Source: Streptomyces sp. UW30
GTDB lineage: Bacteria; Actinomycetota; Actinomycetes; Streptomycetales; Streptomycetaceae
Direction of reading: 5' to 3'
Assembly (NCBI RefSeq): GCF_008042075.1
Contig: NZ_RDBN01000021.1
Location: 445,929-494,501 of the forward strand
DNA: 48,573 nt
Part shown: positions 46,775 through 48,573 of the stretch, in pieces
How positions within the stretch are numbered: the first letter of the stretch is position 1
Layout of the letters: each line of letters opens with the position of its first letter
Notes under the pieces: generated by a model
Told to the model about the DNA's origin: nothing
The model's database searches: none
Seen by the model: the letters and a program-made list of their open reading frames with translations, nothing else
Translations under genes and position numbers: made by a program

Positions 46775-46810
46775 CGCGAGGCCGCCCCCCACAGTGGGGG
46801 CGGCCTCGCG
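46775..46810 (+). terminator. Terminator after rpmG
   Basis: cgcgaggccgccccc / gggggcggcctcgcg 15-bp stem with a short loop, 12 bp after the stop codon, followed by tcgttt. Confidence 0.85.
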
Positions 46811-46890
46811 TCGTTTCAGGCCCGGTTACCGGTCGGTTCCGCCCGGCAGCCAGCAGGTCAACCGCAGCAGACAGCAGGAGGTACCGAGCC

Positions 46891-47355
46891 ATGGCGCTCG
46901 ACCAGTCCTTCGTGGGGCGGAGCTATCCGCCCACCGAGCCCTATGAGGTGGGCCGGGAGAAGATCCGTGAGTTCGCGGAGGCCGTGGGGGACACCAACCC
47001 GGCGTACACCGACCCGGAGGCCGCCAAGGCGCTCGGTCACCCGGATGTGATCGCCCCGCCGACCTTTGTCTTCTCGATCACCTTCAAGGCAGCCGGACAG
47101 GTCGTCGAGGACCCTCAGCTGGGCCTGGACTACAGCCGGGTCGTGCACGGTGACCAGAAGTTCGCCTACACCCGGCCGGTGCGCGCCGGCGACCGGCTGT
47201 CCGTCACCTCGACCATCGAGGCCGTCAAGTCCATGGCGGGCAACGAGATCGTGGACATCCGCGGTGAGGTCCACGACGAGGCGGGCGAGCACGTCGTGAC
47301 CGCCTGGACGAAGCTCGTGGCCCGCGGGGCGGACGCCGAAGAAGGGGAGGGCTGA
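46891..47355 (+). CDS. MaoC-like dehydratase, HadA-type N-terminal subunit
   Basis: 154 aa from ATG 46891 (CAGGAGG upstream). Hotdog-fold: VGRSYPPTEPYEVGREKIREFAEAVGDTNPAYTDPEAAKALGHPDVIAPPTFV, then YSRVVHGDQKFAYTRPVRAGDRL. It lacks the catalytic D-x4-H pair of the partner, as the HadA-like structural/substrate-binding subunit of (3R)-hydroxyacyl dehydratases does. The mycobacterial HadA-HadB pair (FAS-II dehydration) is the closest known analogue; in Streptomyces the natural acyl substrate is not known. Paired with the next gene 6 nt away. Confidence 0.9.
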   Translation: MALDQSFVGRSYPPTEPYEVGREKIREFAEAVGDTNPAYTDPEAAKALGHPDVIAPPTFVFSITFKAAGQVVEDPQLGLDYSRVVHGDQKFAYTRPVRAGDRLSVTSTIEAVKSMAGNEIVDIRGEVHDEAGEHVVTAWTKLVARGADAEEGEG

Positions 47356-47361
47356 GCGGCT

Positions 47362-47790
47362 ATGACGGCGAACATTGCGTACGGCGACGTCGAGGTGGGC
47401 ACCGAACTGCCCGCCCGGAGCTTCCCCGTGACCCGTGCCACGCTCGTGCAGTACGCGGGCGCCTCCGGGGACTTCAACCCGATCCACTGGAACGAGAAGT
47501 TCGCCAAGGAGGTCGGGCTGCCGGACGTCATCGCGCACGGCATGTTCACCATGGCCGAGGCGATCCGTGTGGTCACCGACTGGACCGGCGACCCGGCGGC
47601 GGTCGTCGAGTACGGCGTCCGCTTCACCAAGCCGGTCGTCGTGCCGAACGACGACCAGGGCGCCACGATCGAGGTCAGCGGCAAGGTCGCGGCCAAGCTC
47701 GACGACAACAAGGTCCGCGTGGACCTGACCGTGGTCAGCGAGGGGCGCAAGGTGCTCGGCATGTCGCGGGCGGTCGTTCAGCTCGCGTGA
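47362..47790 (+). CDS. MaoC-like dehydratase, HadB-type catalytic subunit
   Basis: 142 aa, hotdog-fold hydratase 2. Catalytic dyad in the ASGDFNPIHWNEKFAKEVGLPDVIAHGMFTMA signature (Asp...His four residues apart); the rest (DPAAVVEYGVRFTKPVVVPND) closes the fold. Should form a heterodimer with the preceding subunit and dehydrate (3R)-hydroxyacyl-ACP/CoA. Start ATG 47362 after GGGAGGGCTGAGCGGCT. Followed by a large palindrome. Confidence 0.92.
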   Translation: MTANIAYGDVEVGTELPARSFPVTRATLVQYAGASGDFNPIHWNEKFAKEVGLPDVIAHGMFTMAEAIRVVTDWTGDPAAVVEYGVRFTKPVVVPNDDQGATIEVSGKVAAKLDDNKVRVDLTVVSEGRKVLGMSRAVVQLA

Positions 47791-47846
47791 ACGGCACGCG
47801 CGTGCCGTGAGGTAAGGGGCGTTCTCCATGGTGGGGCGCCCCTTAC
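47791..47846 (+). terminator. Palindrome and hairpin after HadB-type gene
   Basis: The 18-bp perfect palindrome ACGGCACGCGCGTGCCGT begins at the base after the stop codon (47791-47808). It is followed by a 10-bp stem gtaaggggcg / cgccccttac (47812-47846). Either can end transcription. Confidence 0.75.
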
Positions 47847-47873
47847 GTGTTCCTGCCGGCGCCCTGTTGACTT

Positions 47874-47895
47874 AGTTAGTGATTGAGTACTAACT
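47874..47895. promoter_or_regulatory. TetR-type operator upstream of regulator gene
   Basis: AGTTAGT-gattgagt-ACTAACT inverted repeat, 7 nt before the TetR start codon, in a low-GC patch (ttgacttagttagtgattgagtac) that also contains a possible TTGACT -35 box. This is the classic autoregulated TetR arrangement. Confidence 0.75.
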
Positions 47896-47902
47896 TAGCC
47901 AC

Positions 47903-48466
47903 ATGGTCAGGATGAGTGCAGAGGAGAGGCGCGAGAGCGTCGTCCGTGCGGCGATGACCGAGTTCGCCCGCGGCGGCTACTACGGCACGTCCACCGAGGC
48001 GATCGCCAAGCGGGTCGGTGTCTCGCAGCCGTATCTCTTCCGGCTCTTCCCGGGCAAGAAGGCGATCTTCCTCGCGGCCACCGAACGCTGCCTGGAGGAC
48101 ACCATCCGGATGTTCGAGGAGGCCGCCGAAGGGGTGGAGGGCGAAGAGGCCCTGCACGCCATGGGTGACGCCTATCGGAGGGTCGTCTCGGAGCAGCCCG
48201 AGCGGCTGATGATGCAGATGCAGATGTACCTCGCCGTGGCGGCCGCCGAGCAGGAGGGCGACCACGAGTTCGGCGAGGCCGTTCGGGCCGGCTGGACCCG
48301 CCTGTGGGACACCGTCCATCTGCCGCTGGGGGCCGACGTCGGTCAGACGACGACCTTCATGGCGTACGGAATGCTCATCAACTGCCTGGTGGCCATGGGT
48401 TTTCCGCCGGATCACCGGGTCTGGGCGGGGATGGACCCGGCAGGGCGGGACGAGGAGCGGGAGTAG
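47903..48466 (+). CDS. TetR/AcrR-family transcriptional regulator
   Basis: 187 aa. N-terminal helix-turn-helix: [57 protein letters not shown], the standard TetR signature. The C-terminal ligand/dimer domain contains [19 protein letters not shown]. Start ATG 47903; the second in-frame Met at residue 4 is possible. The operator sits at its promoter. The usual target, an MFS exporter, is represented only by a fragment at the window edge, oriented toward this gene. Ligand unknown. Confidence 0.93.
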   Translation: MVRMSAEERRESVVRAAMTEFARGGYYGTSTEAIAKRVGVSQPYLFRLFPGKKAIFLAATERCLEDTIRMFEEAAEGVEGEEALHAMGDAYRRVVSEQPERLMMQMQMYLAVAAAEQEGDHEFGEAVRAGWTRLWDTVHLPLGADVGQTTTFMAYGMLINCLVAMGFPPDHRVWAGMDPAGRDEERE

Positions 48467-48573
48467 GGCGAGGCCGAGCGGAACGTTCAGCCAGAAGATC
48501 CACTGCCAGGAGATGTGTTCGGTGAGGGCACCGCCGATGAGCGGCCCGGACGCGATCGCGAGACCGTTGACGG
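48462..48573 (-). pseudogene. MFS (DHA2) transporter fragment, edge of window
   Basis: The minus-strand translation from the edge reads [39 protein letters not shown], which is the motif-C to TM5 region of drug:H+ antiporters of the 14-TM type. The gene should go on for about 300 more residues, but here the resemblance stops at about 48462, where the frame enters the antisense of the TetR gene (then [12 protein letters not shown], not MFS-like). So either the transporter is 3'-truncated or this end is a rearrangement junction. The start lies outside the window. Confidence 0.7.

Noticed and set aside
47876..48415. 179-codon minus-strand frame linked to the MFS fragment
   Set aside because: Antisense of the TetR gene; nothing MFS-like after 48462.

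Overview
The window is a piece of a high-GC actinomycete chromosome, almost certainly Streptomyces. Signs are the very high third-position GC, frequent GTG starts, tRNA genes without an encoded CCA, many ATGA/GTGA stop-start overlaps, and a gene order I recognise from memory as the Streptomyces core region with the second, partial nuo cluster, korAB and rpmG. No species can be named from the sequence alone.

Layout. 1-3.3 kb: 3'-partial fumarylacetoacetase, a HAD phosphatase, and a LysM/lytic-transglycosylase gene behind a ydaO-type cyclic-di-AMP riboswitch. 3.6-5.9 kb: two decayed genes, a CocE-type hydrolase and a POT peptide transporter. 6-12 kb: polyprenyl diphosphate synthase, a secreted CHRD+DUF3455 protein, a LolA-like protein and an ABC-2 exporter pair. 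12-17.3 kb: FMN reductase, amidase, then a damaged stretch holding a gene with an in-frame amber codon, a truncated gene, a 230-bp inverted copy of part of rarD, a truncated VOC gene, and intact rarD. 17.4-20 kb: divergent qorB/HxlR quinone-stress pair and two small conserved genes.

20-39 kb is the metabolic core: korA-korB (2-oxoacid:ferredoxin oxidoreductase), a NarL-type response regulator with two tandem paralogous histidine kinases, and a ten-gene complex I operon nuoA-B-C-H-I-J-K-L-M-N. The operon lacks nuoD, E, F and G, so it encodes the membrane arm plus NuoB, NuoC and NuoI but no NADH-oxidising module. Candidate Rex-like (NADH/NAD+) sites lie upstream of both korAB and nuoA. Together these suggest a ferredoxin- or partner-dependent respiratory module. 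HtpX and YccF genes follow.

39-48.6 kb: SMI1/KNR4 protein, APC permease, GlsB/YeaQ membrane protein, YajQ, tRNA-Tyr, a small secreted protein, a zinc-ribbon-like small protein, an SDR/NTF2 pair, an amidohydrolase, tRNA-Thr, tRNA-Met, rpmG, two MaoC-like (HadA/HadB-like) genes, a TetR regulator with its own operator, and the edge of a truncated-looking MFS transporter.

A theme of the window is in-frame GC-rich tandem repeats. They occur in nuoC (81 bp), the ABC ATPase (36 bp), the POT pseudogene (12 bp), the amidase (6 bp) and one histidine kinase (about 15 bp), and there is a non-coding minisatellite inside the two-component locus.
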